A DNA stretch of 34,163 nt from Myxococcaceae bacterium (GCA_016793725.1 JAEUJP010000478.1:1-34163); one strand, 5' to 3'. Shown: positions 1-7,832, numbered from the stretch's first letter. Notes: generated by a model from the letters alone, not told the origin. Numbers and translations: made by a program.

Positions 1-103
1 CTGGCCGTGATGCGCTCACGCCCACTTGCGAGCTCGGGCTTGCAGGCTGCAGGCGACAACGTCGGCCTCTCACCTGAAGGTCCGAACCGTTAGCCCGAAC
101 GGA
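1..103. other. Window edge, no gene seen
   Basis: Non-coding as far as can be seen. It holds a short hairpin (CCGTT at 87-91 pairing with AACGG at 98-102, 6-base loop) immediately downstream of the stop codon of the minus-strand vWA gene. This could assist transcription termination, but the stem is only five pairs and no T-run follows, so support is weak. Confidence 0.4.
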
Positions 104-856
104 TTAGGGCGTGAAGAAGCCCGCGTTCACGCCCGGCGCGATCTTGCCCTGGCTCGCCCGTATCGCCGACCGGCTCACCATCATGAACGCAGCCCGCAGC
201 GCGCTCGGCGTCGCGTCTCGCTGTACCAGCACGCAGCCGTCGGGCACGCCCATCGCCTTGGCGACGGCGTGAAAGTCGACGTCTTTGCCGACGCCGACGA
301 ACGCGAGGGTGAACTGCTCCGACGCGAGCAGGTCGGCCGAGAGCCGCGCGCAGTCGCCGGCGGTGCGGCGCGAGCCCACGTCTTCACCGTCGGTCACGAT
401 GACGACGACGCTGCGACAGGGCGTGCCGCCGTCGCGCAGCCGCTGGGCATACGCCACGTTCGCGGTCAGCGCGTCGCACCAGGTGTCGTACAGCAGCGTG
501 CTGCCGCCGGGCCGGTAGTTCTTCGAGTCGAGGCGCGTCGCGTCGTCGACCGGCACGTAGCCGTGCAGCACGTTCGAGTCCGAGCCGAACGTCCACAGCG
601 CCATCAGCACCGAGTCTCTCTCTTTTGCGCCCGCGAACGCGTCGACGAGCGCGTTCTGCCCCTCACGCACGGCCTGCTGCAGCCGCCGGTCGGCGATCGA
701 GCTCGAGCGATCGACGAGCAGCGTGATGAGCGTCACGTCAGACGCGGTGATGTCTTCGAGCGCCCTGCCCGCGGCGCCCGCGACGACGACGGCGCCGAGG
801 TTGCCGGTGATGACGGGGCTCCCGTGCAACAACGCGACCGAGCCTGACGAGCTCAT
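104..856 (-). CDS. TerY/YegL-like von Willebrand factor A domain protein
   Basis: A 250-residue single-domain vWA protein. The metal-ion-dependent adhesion site is intact: DxSxS at residues 49-53 (D49, S51, S53), a GGST loop giving T120, and TDG at 155-157 (D156). There is no signal peptide or membrane segment, so it is probably cytoplasmic, as TerY and E. coli YegL are. The ATG overlaps the stop of the upstream hydrolase by 4 bases (ATGA), so the two are translationally coupled. It is the last gene of a five-gene minus-strand operon that also encodes a PP2C phosphatase and a kinase, the partners expected for this class. By family, such vWA proteins are thought to scaffold metal-dependent protein contacts; its actual partner is inferred from context only. 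Confidence 0.88.
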   Translation of the reverse strand: MSSSGSVALLHGSPVITGNLGAVVVAGAAGRALEDITASDVTLITLLVDRSSSIADRRLQQAVREGQNALVDAFAGAKERDSVLMALWTFGSDSNVLHGYVPVDDATRLDSKNYRPGGSTLLYDTWCDALTANVAYAQRLRDGGTPCRSVVVIVTDGEDVGSRRTAGDCARLSADLLASEQFTLAFVGVGKDVDFHAVAKAMGVPDGCVLVQRDATPSALRAAFMMVSRSAIRASQGKIAPGVNAGFFTP

Positions 857-1815
857 GGCTTCACCTCGTCGGTGGTCTTCACGATGTTCATGCCCGCGGC
901 CTTCCACCGGGCGATCGCCTGGTCGGCGATCATGGGGAAGTTGAGCGCATCGGGCAGTGGGTCGAGCGGCGGCGACGGCACCGGGCTCATCGCGTCTTCG
1001 AGAATGTAGATCTTGCCGAGCAGCTTCGGGTCGAGGTGCTGCTGCATGTCGTTCAGCGTCGAGAGCACGCAGTGGCTCTTCGCCTGACCGAACACGTACA
1101 CGCGGTCGTACTCGAGCAGCATCTTGAAGAACGGCGCGTTGAACGCCCCGACGACCTGGCCGTTCACCTCGGTCACCTCGGGCGACAGCACCGAGTAGTT
1201 TTCGGTCATCGCGTGGGTGCCCTTCGTCTCGAAGTGCGTCTGATGGCGGCGCGCGTGCGCATGAAACAGGGCGGCCTCCATCACGGCGGGCACGAGCGCG
1301 TGGCTGAGGCCGCCGAGCAGCGTGTGGTACGGCCAGATGGTCAGCACGTACTTGCCTGAGGCCTCGAGGCGCTTCGTGTACTCGAGGCTCTCTTTCGGGT
1401 GGCTCACCGCCGTCCACCTCCCGGCCCTCACCTCTTCGTGAGAGATCGGCGTCATCGGCGCCGGGTGGTTGCCGTTCGCGTCGACCCACCACGCCGGGTG
1501 GAAGATCTGGAACACGCGGTGCGTGTCCATCGAGAAGAACAGCCCGCTGAGCCGGTCGAGGTTGCGGTACAGCCACTCTACCGTGCGGCGCGTGTCTTCG
1601 ACCGCGCCGGGCACGAACAGCGACGCGCCCGGCGTGCAGAAGCCCACCTGCACGTCGATGCCGAACGCCGCGATGCGCGTGCGGTCTTGCCCGGCGGGCT
1701 TGATGCCGTGCTTCTTCGCGTAGAGCTCGGCCGCCTCGGCGATGAGGCCGCCGCGCTCGAGGTACAGCTGTGACACCTGCTTCGGGTCGTAGTGGTCTGG
1801 CAACGGCAACGGCAT
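853..1815 (-). CDS. Isochorismatase-fold cysteine hydrolase, probable nicotinamidase
   Basis: A 320-residue cysteine hydrolase. The fold's triad is recognisable: D54 (FGIDVQ), K198 and nucleophile C249 (KSHC). A nicotinamidase-type metal site is also suggested by D97, H99, H106 and H117. Nicotinamidase converts nicotinamide to nicotinate, the substrate of the phosphoribosyltransferase encoded at the front of the same operon, which strengthens the assignment. The protein is much longer than ordinary PncA (about 180-210 residues), with an N-terminal extension of about 45 residues and a central insertion, so it is a divergent subfamily and another amide substrate is possible. The start is ATG 1815, preceded by a GGGAGAG ribosome-binding site; the stop overlaps the vWA start by 4 bases, and 20 bases separate it from the kinase upstream. 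Confidence 0.82.
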   Translation of the reverse strand: MPLPLPDHYDPKQVSQLYLERGGLIAEAAELYAKKHGIKPAGQDRTRIAAFGIDVQVGFCTPGASLFVPGAVEDTRRTVEWLYRNLDRLSGLFFSMDTHRVFQIFHPAWWVDANGNHPAPMTPISHEEVRAGRWTAVSHPKESLEYTKRLEASGKYVLTIWPYHTLLGGLSHALVPAVMEAALFHAHARRHQTHFETKGTHAMTENYSVLSPEVTEVNGQVVGAFNAPFFKMLLEYDRVYVFGQAKSHCVLSTLNDMQQHLDPKLLGKIYILEDAMSPVPSPPLDPLPDALNFPMIADQAIARWKAAGMNIVKTTDEVKP

Positions 1816-1835
1816 GGCGGTCTCTCCCTTGGTGA

Positions 1836-3584
1836 TCACGACAACGACAGCTGCAGAATCTCTTTCGTGCCGACGACCAGCAGCGAGCCGTCGGGCTGCG
1901 GCAACAGCTCGTCGCCCGCGCTCACGAACGGCTCGGTGTCGGTGAACAGCGTGCCTTCGACGAGCACGCCACCGTCGAGCTTCAGCGACATGAGCCCGGC
2001 GTCGGTCGCACAGACGACCCGGCCCGCGAGCAGGGCGTGATGGCGAGACCTCGCGGCCCCCGTCGCCAACCGCTGCCCCGCGGCGTTGAACAGCCACAGC
2101 TCGTGCGACTCGCGGCCGTCGTGCTCGGTCACCGCCGACAGCAGCGCGTGGCCGTCATCGAAGACACACGCAGCCTCGACGAGCCGGCCGCGCAGCTCGA
2201 CCACCGGCCCGCGACCGCCGGGCACGTGCCGAACCGGCGTGAGGCCCGCCTTGCCGGCGTGCACCAGAAAGACGTGTGCCACGTCGCCCGCGCGATAGAG
2301 GCCGAGGCCGAGGCGCGCGCCGCTCCACAGCCAGGTCTGGCCCTCGAGAATCTGACCGACGCGGGCGCCCGACGTGTGGTCGACGATCCACTCCTGCTCG
2401 AGCCGATAGCGATCGGTGAGCACCGGGGTGCTCTGCCGCAGGCCCGTCGATGCGCGCTCGGCGACGCGCCCCGACTGCATGCGCACCACCTGCCCACGCC
2501 GATCGGCCACCCACGTCGACCCGCCGCTGATGACGAACCGCGTGCCGGCCGAGGCGACCCCGTCGAGCACGAGCGCCCCGTCTTCGCGCCGCACGACGCC
2601 GTTCTCTTCGTAGACGTAGCGCAGCCCGCCGTGCAGCGAAGCCTCGAGCACGCGGCCCGCCGTCGAGAACACCGAGAGCGCACGGCACCGGCCGTGGTTG
2701 CGCAGTGCCTGGCGCGCCGCCGCGGGCCCGCGGGTCTGGCAGTCGGGGCACGCCGCGCGCGCGTGCTCGAGGCCACACGAACACTTCGCCCACCCCATCG
2801 GCAGCGGCGGCGGCGCGCCGCGCTCGCCGTGCTTGAACACGCGCGTGAAGTGGTGGAGCACCTCGTCGGGCAGCACACGCCAGTGCACCGCGCTCTTGGG
2901 GAACAGAACGTCGCTCTCGAGCACGCTGTGCCCGGCCTGGGCGCGGCGCAGCAGCGTCGGCAGCTTCGGGTGCACACCTCCGAACGGGTGCACGTAGAGC
3001 AGGCTCGAGAAGAGCAGCACGTGCCACGCGTACCAGTCGGTGCCGGGCGTGAAGCGGGGGCCCGACGTGAGGTCGACGCCGTACAGCGCCGGGTCGAGCG
3101 TCTTCTCGTGGCCGACCACGCAGGGCAGCCCCGCGAACTGCATCGAGTCGGCGTCGATGAAGGCGAGGCCCTTCTCGAACAGCACGTTGCCGTCATTGAG
3201 ATCGCCGACCACGACGCCGGCCGCGTGCAGCCGCTTCAGCACGCCGGCCGCCTGGTCGAACAGCTCGAGCACGCGCGCGTTGCTGACCACACCTTCACGC
3301 CAGCGGCGGTTCGTCAGGCGGGCGAGCTCGTCGTGACCGAGCACCGCGGGCATGGCGTAGCCGATGACGGTGCCGCGATCGTCGTGCACGGCCTCGCGGG
3401 GAGCCACCACCTCGGCCGGCAGCCTTTGGGGAAAGCGCAGCACCTTCTCGGCCTTCTGCGGCGTCGGCGTGTGGAAGAGCTTCAGCGCCTGATCGCCGAA
3501 GCGGTAGACGCGCGCCTCGCCGCCTTCGCCGAGCAGGTCGGTGTCGTTCAGGCGAATGCGCGAGCCGCCGAGATGAACGTTCAC
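1836..3584 (-). CDS. YegI-like protein kinase with zinc ribbon and C-terminal beta-rich domain
   Basis: A 582-residue protein. Residues 1 to about 260 are an atypical protein kinase: glycine loop GEGGEARVY (19-27), ATP-binding K35, catalytic loop GDLNDGN (D128, N133) in place of HRD, and a DAD motif (144-146) in place of DFG. The GDLN...D-x-DS pattern is typical of the YegI-type kinases in TerY-P triads. A zinc ribbon follows (C268, C270, C279, C282), then about 300 residues of beta-rich sequence with repeated short strands, possibly a propeller-like sensor domain. There is no membrane segment. The GTG start overlaps the phosphatase stop by 4 bases (GTGA) and has GAGG upstream. Inference: it is opposed by the adjacent PP2C enzyme and organised by the vWA protein. 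Its substrates are unknown. Confidence 0.87.
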   Translation of the reverse strand: MNVHLGGSRIRLNDTDLLGEGGEARVYRFGDQALKLFHTPTPQKAEKVLRFPQRLPAEVVAPREAVHDDRGTVIGYAMPAVLGHDELARLTNRRWREGVVSNARVLELFDQAAGVLKRLHAAGVVVGDLNDGNVLFEKGLAFIDADSMQFAGLPCVVGHEKTLDPALYGVDLTSGPRFTPGTDWYAWHVLLFSSLLYVHPFGGVHPKLPTLLRRAQAGHSVLESDVLFPKSAVHWRVLPDEVLHHFTRVFKHGERGAPPPLPMGWAKCSCGLEHARAACPDCQTRGPAAARQALRNHGRCRALSVFSTAGRVLEASLHGGLRYVYEENGVVRREDGALVLDGVASAGTRFVISGGSTWVADRRGQVVRMQSGRVAERASTGLRQSTPVLTDRYRLEQEWIVDHTSGARVGQILEGQTWLWSGARLGLGLYRAGDVAHVFLVHAGKAGLTPVRHVPGGRGPVVELRGRLVEAACVFDDGHALLSAVTEHDGRESHELWLFNAAGQRLATGAARSRHHALLAGRVVCATDAGLMSLKLDGGVLVEGTLFTDTEPFVSAGDELLPQPDGSLLVVGTKEILQLSLS

Positions 3585-4264
3585 GGCCGCACCTCGAGCA
3601 GCGCTACGGAGCAGTCGTCATGCAGCCCGCCGGTGACGTTGAGCCGGCGCTGCAGTGCGTGCGGGTTGCTCCACCCAAACGAAGACGTGAGGTCGAGGGC
3701 ACGCGCGCCGTCGGTGGCGATGGCGACACGCGAGGCGACACCGCAGAAGTGAACGACGAGCGGAGCATCCATCCCCAGGAGCCGGTACGCCGCGTAGGCC
3801 GGAGCGTTGTCGGGGCCCGCGTCGAGCTCGGTGCGCGCGCCGTCGATCGACACGACGCCATCACCGATGCCGAACACGGTGACGACGCCGTCACGCGCGA
3901 CGGCGCACAAGAAGGTCGAGAGCAGCTGCTCCTGCACGAAGTCCTGCCCGAGGCTCAAGCCCTGCAGCCAGCTCACCAACGCGTCGACGACGGCGGCTGG
4001 CCCCAGGCCCGAGCACGCACGGTCGGCGACGAAGCGGGCGATCAAGCGAGCCCCCACCTCGCTGAAGGCGCCCTCGCTGCAGCCGTCGGCGACGCAGACG
4101 GCGAGCACACCGTCACGCGAGCAGCCCGCAACGGCATCTTGGTTGTTCGTGCCGAGCCGCACGTGCTCGCGGCCACGAACGGAAGCGACGCAGGCGTGCC
4201 AACCGGTCCCGGCATGTGTCCCCGGCCCCGTCCCCGGCCCCGGCAGTTGCGATTCAGGCAGCAC
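3581..4264 (-). CDS. PP2C-family protein phosphatase (YegK-like)
   Basis: A 227-residue metal-dependent Ser/Thr phosphatase of the PP2C fold. Visible motifs are NQDA (D43), ADG (D60, G61), GDG (D135), ATDG (D185) and HDD (D216, D217), so the metal-binding aspartates appear complete. The start is a GTG with a strong AGGAGG at 4271-4276; the gene overlaps the end of the phosphoribosyltransferase by 11 bases. The first 20 residues are rich in Gly and Pro and lie before the catalytic domain. By family it removes phosphate from Ser/Thr; the adjacent YegI-like kinase and its targets are the obvious candidates. It is short for a PP2C but normal for the YegK-type members. Confidence 0.88.
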   Translation of the reverse strand: MLPESQLPGPGTGPGTHAGTGWHACVASVRGREHVRLGTNNQDAVAGCSRDGVLAVCVADGCSEGAFSEVGARLIARFVADRACSGLGPAAVVDALVSWLQGLSLGQDFVQEQLLSTFLCAVARDGVVTVFGIGDGVVSIDGARTELDAGPDNAPAYAAYRLLGMDAPLVVHFCGVASRVAIATDGARALDLTSSFGWSNPHALQRRLNVTGGLHDDCSVALLEVRP

Positions 4265-5684
4265 CGAAGGCCTCCTGCCGAAGCGAATCGATCAGCGCCT
4301 GGGTCGCCGGAGACATGGCGAGTCGAGCATCACCGTCGACGCCGACGTCCGACGAAGACGCAGCGTCGGTGAGCAGCGCATACCCGGCGGGCACGGCTTC
4401 ACCCTCCTGCGCGACGATCCCGACGGGCTGCCCGGTGCGCCCAGCGACTCTCCGCAACAGCACGGGCAGCCCGGGAACACTCTGCTTACCCGCTCCCACG
4501 TCGTTGCCGAACTTCATCGTCGGCTTTCGCCCGGTCTGCGACAGCTTGTAGACGGCCGCCACGCGATCGCGCGTCAGCGTCGACCCCGACGTCGTCGCCA
4601 CCAGGTACCCTCCGTAGCCGTACACCTGCTCGTGCGGCAGCCAGCCCACCTCGGCGCGCAGCGCCTCGAACTGCCGCGTCAGGGTCGCGTCGAACGAGTC
4701 TTCGAGAATCTGAACCGGCCGCAGCCCCATCTGCTTCGCGAGGCCGATCGCGTGCCGGTACTGCGCGACCTTGTCGCCCGAGTCGTAACGAATCGAGTCG
4801 GCCTCGCCCGGCCGCTCGGCCATCAGCGAGAGCGCAGCCGGAATGCCCGACTTGATGGTGTCGAAGGTGTCGAGCAGGTAGCTCGACCGGTTCGGCCGCC
4901 GCTCACACATCGCGCGAAACGCCGCGTCATCTGAGCCGTAGCGCTGAATGTGCTCGTGCCCCATCGTGCCCACCGGCACCAGGCCGAGCTTCCACGCGCC
5001 GTAGACGTTCGACGTGCGCGTGATGCCCGCCTGCTTGCAGCCCTCGAGCGCGATGAGGTGCTGCTCGATGCACGACGACGAGCGCAGCCCCACCTCGAAG
5101 ATGCGCCCCGCATCGCCGAGAATCGACACCAGCTCGGCCGCCTTCACGCGCACGCGCTCGCGGTAACCGTCGGGGTCGACCGTGATGTTCGGCGCCTTCA
5201 CGCCCACCGCGTCGAGCGCCTCGAGCGTCAGCTCTTTCTGCCGCTCGCACGTCAGCACGCCCACCGCCGCCGACAGCTGCTCGGGCGCAAACCGCGCCAC
5301 GCTCGCCACCTGCACGCGCCAGTTCCACGTCAGCACCAGCGGCTCGAGCCACGACACCAGCGCCGACGGCCCCGTGACCGAAAGAATCGGCTCGCGCGGG
5401 TAGAACACCGCGCCCTTCGGCAGCGCGTGCACGCTGACCGCCGTCGACTTCGACAAGGCCGCCTTCAACCCCGGCCCACACTCGTAGCCGTTCTCGGCCA
5501 GCCACTTCAGCTCGCCCTCTTCGACCGACGGCAGCAGCGCAGCCACCTCGGCTCGGGCGTCGAACGGCAGCACCTGCGCCCCCCCCTTGCGGTGCGACCA
5601 GTAGAACGTCTCGCGCCGCAGCGGCCACCCCGCCTCCGCCATCGAGAACTTGTAGCCGTCCGTCATCAACAACGACGCCGCCAT
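4254..5684 (-). CDS. pncB: Nicotinate phosphoribosyltransferase
   Basis: A 476-residue enzyme that joins nicotinate to PRPP to give nicotinate mononucleotide, the committed step of Preiss-Handler NAD salvage. Family signs: the N-terminal TDGYKFSMAEAG segment; the FEVGLRSSS stretch; TSNVYGAWKLGLVPVGTMGH with the GT-x-x-H feature; and a late KFGNDVGAGKQS phosphate-binding stretch. I prefer nicotinate over nicotinamide specificity because these motifs follow the PncB rather than the NAMPT pattern; this is a sequence judgement only. The start is ATG 5684, chosen because GGAGG lies 5 bases upstream and the family N-terminus begins there. It is the first gene of the operon, directly behind a good promoter. 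Confidence 0.88.
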   Translation of the reverse strand: MAASLLMTDGYKFSMAEAGWPLRRETFYWSHRKGGAQVLPFDARAEVAALLPSVEEGELKWLAENGYECGPGLKAALSKSTAVSVHALPKGAVFYPREPILSVTGPSALVSWLEPLVLTWNWRVQVASVARFAPEQLSAAVGVLTCERQKELTLEALDAVGVKAPNITVDPDGYRERVRVKAAELVSILGDAGRIFEVGLRSSSCIEQHLIALEGCKQAGITRTSNVYGAWKLGLVPVGTMGHEHIQRYGSDDAAFRAMCERRPNRSSYLLDTFDTIKSGIPAALSLMAERPGEADSIRYDSGDKVAQYRHAIGLAKQMGLRPVQILEDSFDATLTRQFEALRAEVGWLPHEQVYGYGGYLVATTSGSTLTRDRVAAVYKLSQTGRKPTMKFGNDVGAGKQSVPGLPVLLRRVAGRTGQPVGIVAQEGEAVPAGYALLTDAASSSDVGVDGDARLAMSPATQALIDSLRQEAFGAA

Positions 5685-5705
5685 CGGTGCCTCCGTGATG
5701 AAACA

Positions 5706-5734
5706 GTTATACGAACCACAGAAAGAGTCGTCAA
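5706..5734 (-). promoter_or_regulatory. Sigma-70-type promoter of the pncB operon
   Basis: On the minus strand a -35 box TTGACG (5729-5734) is followed by exactly 17 bases and a -10 box TATAAC (5706-5711), one mismatch each from consensus. Transcription would begin near 5699, giving a leader of about 15 bases that contains the GGAGG (5690-5694) of pncB. The spacing and fit make this the most convincing promoter in the window. Confidence 0.8.
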
Positions 5735-5739
5735 GACTC
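5725..5739. promoter_or_regulatory. Palindrome over the -35 box, candidate operator
   Basis: GAGTC-N5-GACTC is a perfect 5+5 inverted repeat whose centre lies within the -35 box of the pncB operon promoter, where a bound repressor would block RNA polymerase. A second inverted repeat, CAATT-N8-AATTG (5743-5760), lies just upstream. No regulator for them can be named from sequence; no regulator gene is adjacent on this strand. Confidence 0.5.
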
Positions 5740-5941
5740 AATCAATTCGCGCGATAATTGCCCGACACCTGCCTACCCGCGAAAGCGCACCAAGCACTCG
5801 AAAGTTCGAGGCTTCTTCGGTGGCGCCCATGGCCTGCGATTGCCAGCATTAGCCATGCTACTCTTCTTATGAGTTGAGAGAAGTGTGCATCATCTCGATG
5901 ACACAGCGCTTTCTGGCGAGCGTCAACGCTTCTTACCCGAT

Positions 5942-5968
5942 GGGAGCATCGATGCCGCGGGTGCTCCC
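5942..5968. promoter_or_regulatory. Hairpin upstream of the sigma-factor gene
   Basis: GGGAGCA (5942-5948) pairs perfectly with TGCTCCC (5962-5968) around a 13-base loop, about 60 bases before the sigma-factor start. It could be a leader-RNA hairpin or an operator half-site pair. No T-run follows, so a terminator is less likely. Confidence 0.4.
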
Positions 5969-6030
5969 GAAAACACCTACATCTGCACGCAGTCATGCGC
6001 CGCTCACGCAGCACCGTCTGGGAAGAGGCA

Positions 6031-6537
6031 ATGAAAAAGGGAAAAGGGAAGCTCGAGGAGCTCTACGGAAAGTTGGGCCCGGTCATCTACGCGCGCTGCC
6101 GTCGCATCTTGAAAGACCGGGCAGCTGCAGAAGATGCCACCCAAGAGATCTTCATCAAGATCCTGAAGTCGGCCGACTCGATACCCGGCGACGACGCGCT
6201 CATGCCCTGGGTTCACCGCGTCACGACGAACCACTGCCTCAACGCGCTCCGTGATGCCCGGCGCCACGCCGAGCCCATGGCCACCGAGCACATGCCCGAA
6301 CCCCGCGACGACGACTTCGAAGACAGCGTCGTCACCCGAGACTTCGCCGAGCAGCTCATGGCCCGCCAGCCCGAGGAGCTGAAGGCCCCCGTCATGTTGT
6401 ACCACCTCAAGGGCATGGAGCAGTCGCGCGTCGCCAGCTGGCTCGGCATCTCGCGTCGCACCGTGCTGTACCGCCTCGCCGAGTTCGCCGACCGCGCCAA
6501 GAAGTTCGAAGCGCTCGCTGAAGCCGGGCTGGCCTGA
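6031..6537 (+). CDS. ECF-like RNA polymerase sigma factor
   Basis: A 168-residue group 4 type sigma factor. Region 2 covers about residues 15-75, with DATQEIFIKILK (35-46) and PWVHRVTTNHCLNALR as the core- and -10-binding helices. Region 4 covers 112-158 with a helix-turn-helix at SWLGISRRTVLYRLAEF. No extra C-terminal domain is present. The start ATG 6031 is preferred over an in-frame ATG at 5995 because GGGAAGAGG lies directly before it. No anti-sigma gene is adjacent. The next gene, an LptC-like lipoprotein, starts 21 bases after the stop, so the sigma gene probably shares a transcript with the LPS-transport genes; a role in envelope homeostasis is inferred from this. Confidence 0.85.
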   Translation: MKKGKGKLEELYGKLGPVIYARCRRILKDRAAAEDATQEIFIKILKSADSIPGDDALMPWVHRVTTNHCLNALRDARRHAEPMATEHMPEPRDDDFEDSVVTRDFAEQLMARQPEELKAPVMLYHLKGMEQSRVASWLGISRRTVLYRLAEFADRAKKFEALAEAGLA

Positions 6538-6558
6538 GCTGCTAAGAAGCACGAGCTG

Positions 6559-7038
6559 TTGACGCGCTTCCTCTTGCCACTCGCAGCGCTCGCTGCGTGC
6601 AGCCGCCCTCCGGCCGAGACCTCTCAGCCGCGCGGGCTGCAGCTCGAGCGCGTCACCATCGAGACCTGGCACGGCCCGACCTTGAGCGCATCGGGCACTG
6701 CCGCGCGCGCGCTGATCACCGCGTCGGGGTTCTCGGCCGAAGGCGCCCGGCTCACCAGCGCGACCGGCGTCGAGCTCGACGCTGCGGCCCTCGAAGGCGA
6801 GAACGACCTGCGCCACATGTCGGCGGCGGGGGGCGCCTCGGTGAAGACCCGCGACGGCTGCGCGGGCGAGACGAAGGGCAGGGTCGACTACGCCGCCCCG
6901 CTCGTGCGCGCCGAGGGCCCGGTGAGCGGCGCCGGCTGCGGGTTCGAGCTCGCCGGCGGCGGGCTGACGTACGACGTGAGCGAGCGCCACGCCGAGATCG
7001 AGGGCCCCGTGCGCACGCGCATCGAGGCGTCGCGGTGA
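6559..7038 (+). CDS. lptC: LptC-like LPS-transport lipoprotein
   Basis: A 159-residue protein beginning at TTG, with a short lipoprotein signal and a lipobox LAAC (C14). The rest is beta-strand rich with repeated 'covers/ligates' sequence of the LptC/OstA kind (for example LSASGTAARALITASGFSAEGARL). In E. coli LptC is anchored by a helix and relays LPS from LptBFG to LptA; here the anchor would be a lipid. The call rests on position (directly before lptA and lptB) plus the fold pattern, since LptC sequences diverge strongly. The start is forced by the signal peptide. The gene ends in a 4-base GTGA overlap with lptA. Confidence 0.75.
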   Translation: MTRFLLPLAALAACSRPPAETSQPRGLQLERVTIETWHGPTLSASGTAARALITASGFSAEGARLTSATGVELDAAALEGENDLRHMSAAGGASVKTRDGCAGETKGRVDYAAPLVRAEGPVSGAGCGFELAGGGLTYDVSERHAEIEGPVRTRIEASR

Positions 7039-7832
7039 TCGGCCTGCTGCTCTTCGGCGCCCTGCTCTCGCGCCCCGTCGAGATCACGGCCGACAAGCTC
7101 GAGGTGCTCGACAAAGAGCACAAGGCCATCTACCGCGGCCACGCGAAGGCGATTCGCGACACCACCACGCTGACCTGCGACACGCTCACGGTCTTCTATT
7201 CCGACACGCGTGAGGTGCAGCGCATCGAGGCCGACGGCAACGTCGAGGCGATCGACGGCGACCGGCACGCGTGGGGCAGACACGGCGACTTCGACAACGC
7301 GACCGGCGTGCTCGTGGTGACCGGCGACCCGCGCGCGCAGTCGGGCGAGCGGCGCGTGAACGGCGACCGCATCACGTTCACGACCGGCACCGACCAGCTC
7401 GCGGTCACGAGGCCCCACACGACCGACAAAGAGCTGGTCATCGACGCCGACGATCTCGTGCTCGACGCCGACAAGAAGGTCGCGACGTGGTCGGGGCACG
7501 TGAAGGCGAAGAAGACGACCACCACCCTGCTCGCTCCGACGCTCGTCGCCCGCTACGACGACGCCGGCACCATCACGAAGGTCGAGGCGCGCGGCGGCGT
7601 CGTCGTCACCGACAAAGACCGCTGGGCCCGCGGCGCCCGCGCCGACTACGACGCCGCGACCGGCCGCCTCGTCGTGCTGGGCAAACCCGAGGCGCGCCAG
7701 GGCAAGAGCCACATCACCGGCCGCACCGTCACGTTCGTCTCGGGCTCCGACGTGCTCGAGGTCGAAGACGCGAAGTCGATCATCGACGTGAAAGAGAAGC
7801 CGAAGCAGAAGCAGAAGGAGGCACCGAAGTGA
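7035..7832 (+). CDS. lptA: LptA-like periplasmic LPS-transport protein with two OstA domains
   Basis: A 265-residue protein starting at GTG, with a short hydrophobic leader (residues 2-11). It carries two tandem OstA/LptA beta-jellyroll segments: one from about residue 14 (PVEITADKLEVLDKEHKAIY...GHAKA) and a second from about 133 (ELVIDADDLVLDADKKVATW...GHVKA). Both share the 'I-A-D-L-...-G-V-A/K' signature, so it is a duplication within one chain, whereas E. coli LptA has a single domain. LptA polymerises head-to-tail into a periplasmic bridge; a double-length unit would shorten the number of joints. The C-terminus is a Lys-rich tail (KEKPKQKQKEAPK). It is translationally coupled to lptC. 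Confidence 0.83.
   Translation: MIGLLLFGALLSRPVEITADKLEVLDKEHKAIYRGHAKAIRDTTTLTCDTLTVFYSDTREVQRIEADGNVEAIDGDRHAWGRHGDFDNATGVLVVTGDPRAQSGERRVNGDRITFTTGTDQLAVTRPHTTDKELVIDADDLVLDADKKVATWSGHVKAKKTTTTLLAPTLVARYDDAGTITKVEARGGVVVTDKDRWARGARADYDAATGRLVVLGKPEARQGKSHITGRTVTFVSGSDVLEVEDAKSIIDVKEKPKQKQKEAPK

Larger units (their letters stand above)
5685..6030. other. 346-base divergent intergenic region
   Basis: Non-coding and visibly more AT-rich than its surroundings. It contains the promoter and palindromes of the pncB operon (5690-5760), an AGCAT/ATGCT inverted repeat at 5845-5859, and a 7-bp hairpin at 5942-5968 in front of the sigma-factor gene. No recognisable plus-strand -35/-10 pair was found for the sigma gene, so its promoter may be of an alternative class. 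Short reading frames here have no ribosome-binding site or family features. Confidence 0.7.

Noticed and set aside
26..847. Long plus-strand open frame opposite the vWA gene
   Set aside because: Arg/His/Ala-rich composition typical of the antisense of a high-GC gene, with no motifs; the minus-strand frame has an intact MIDAS site.
4254..5684. Nicotinamide (NAMPT-type) rather than nicotinate phosphoribosyltransferase
   Set aside because: The TSN...GTMGH and KFGNDVGAGKQS patterns fit PncB better, and the operon already has a nicotinamidase-like enzyme that would supply nicotinate.
5742..6014. 90-residue minus-strand frame in the divergent gap
   Set aside because: No ribosome-binding site, Arg/His/Cys-rich composition, and it covers the operon promoter region.
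5995..6030. Earlier ATG for the sigma factor at 5995
   Set aside because: No ribosome-binding site there, whereas GGGAAGAGG directly precedes ATG 6031; the extra 12 residues are not part of region 2.
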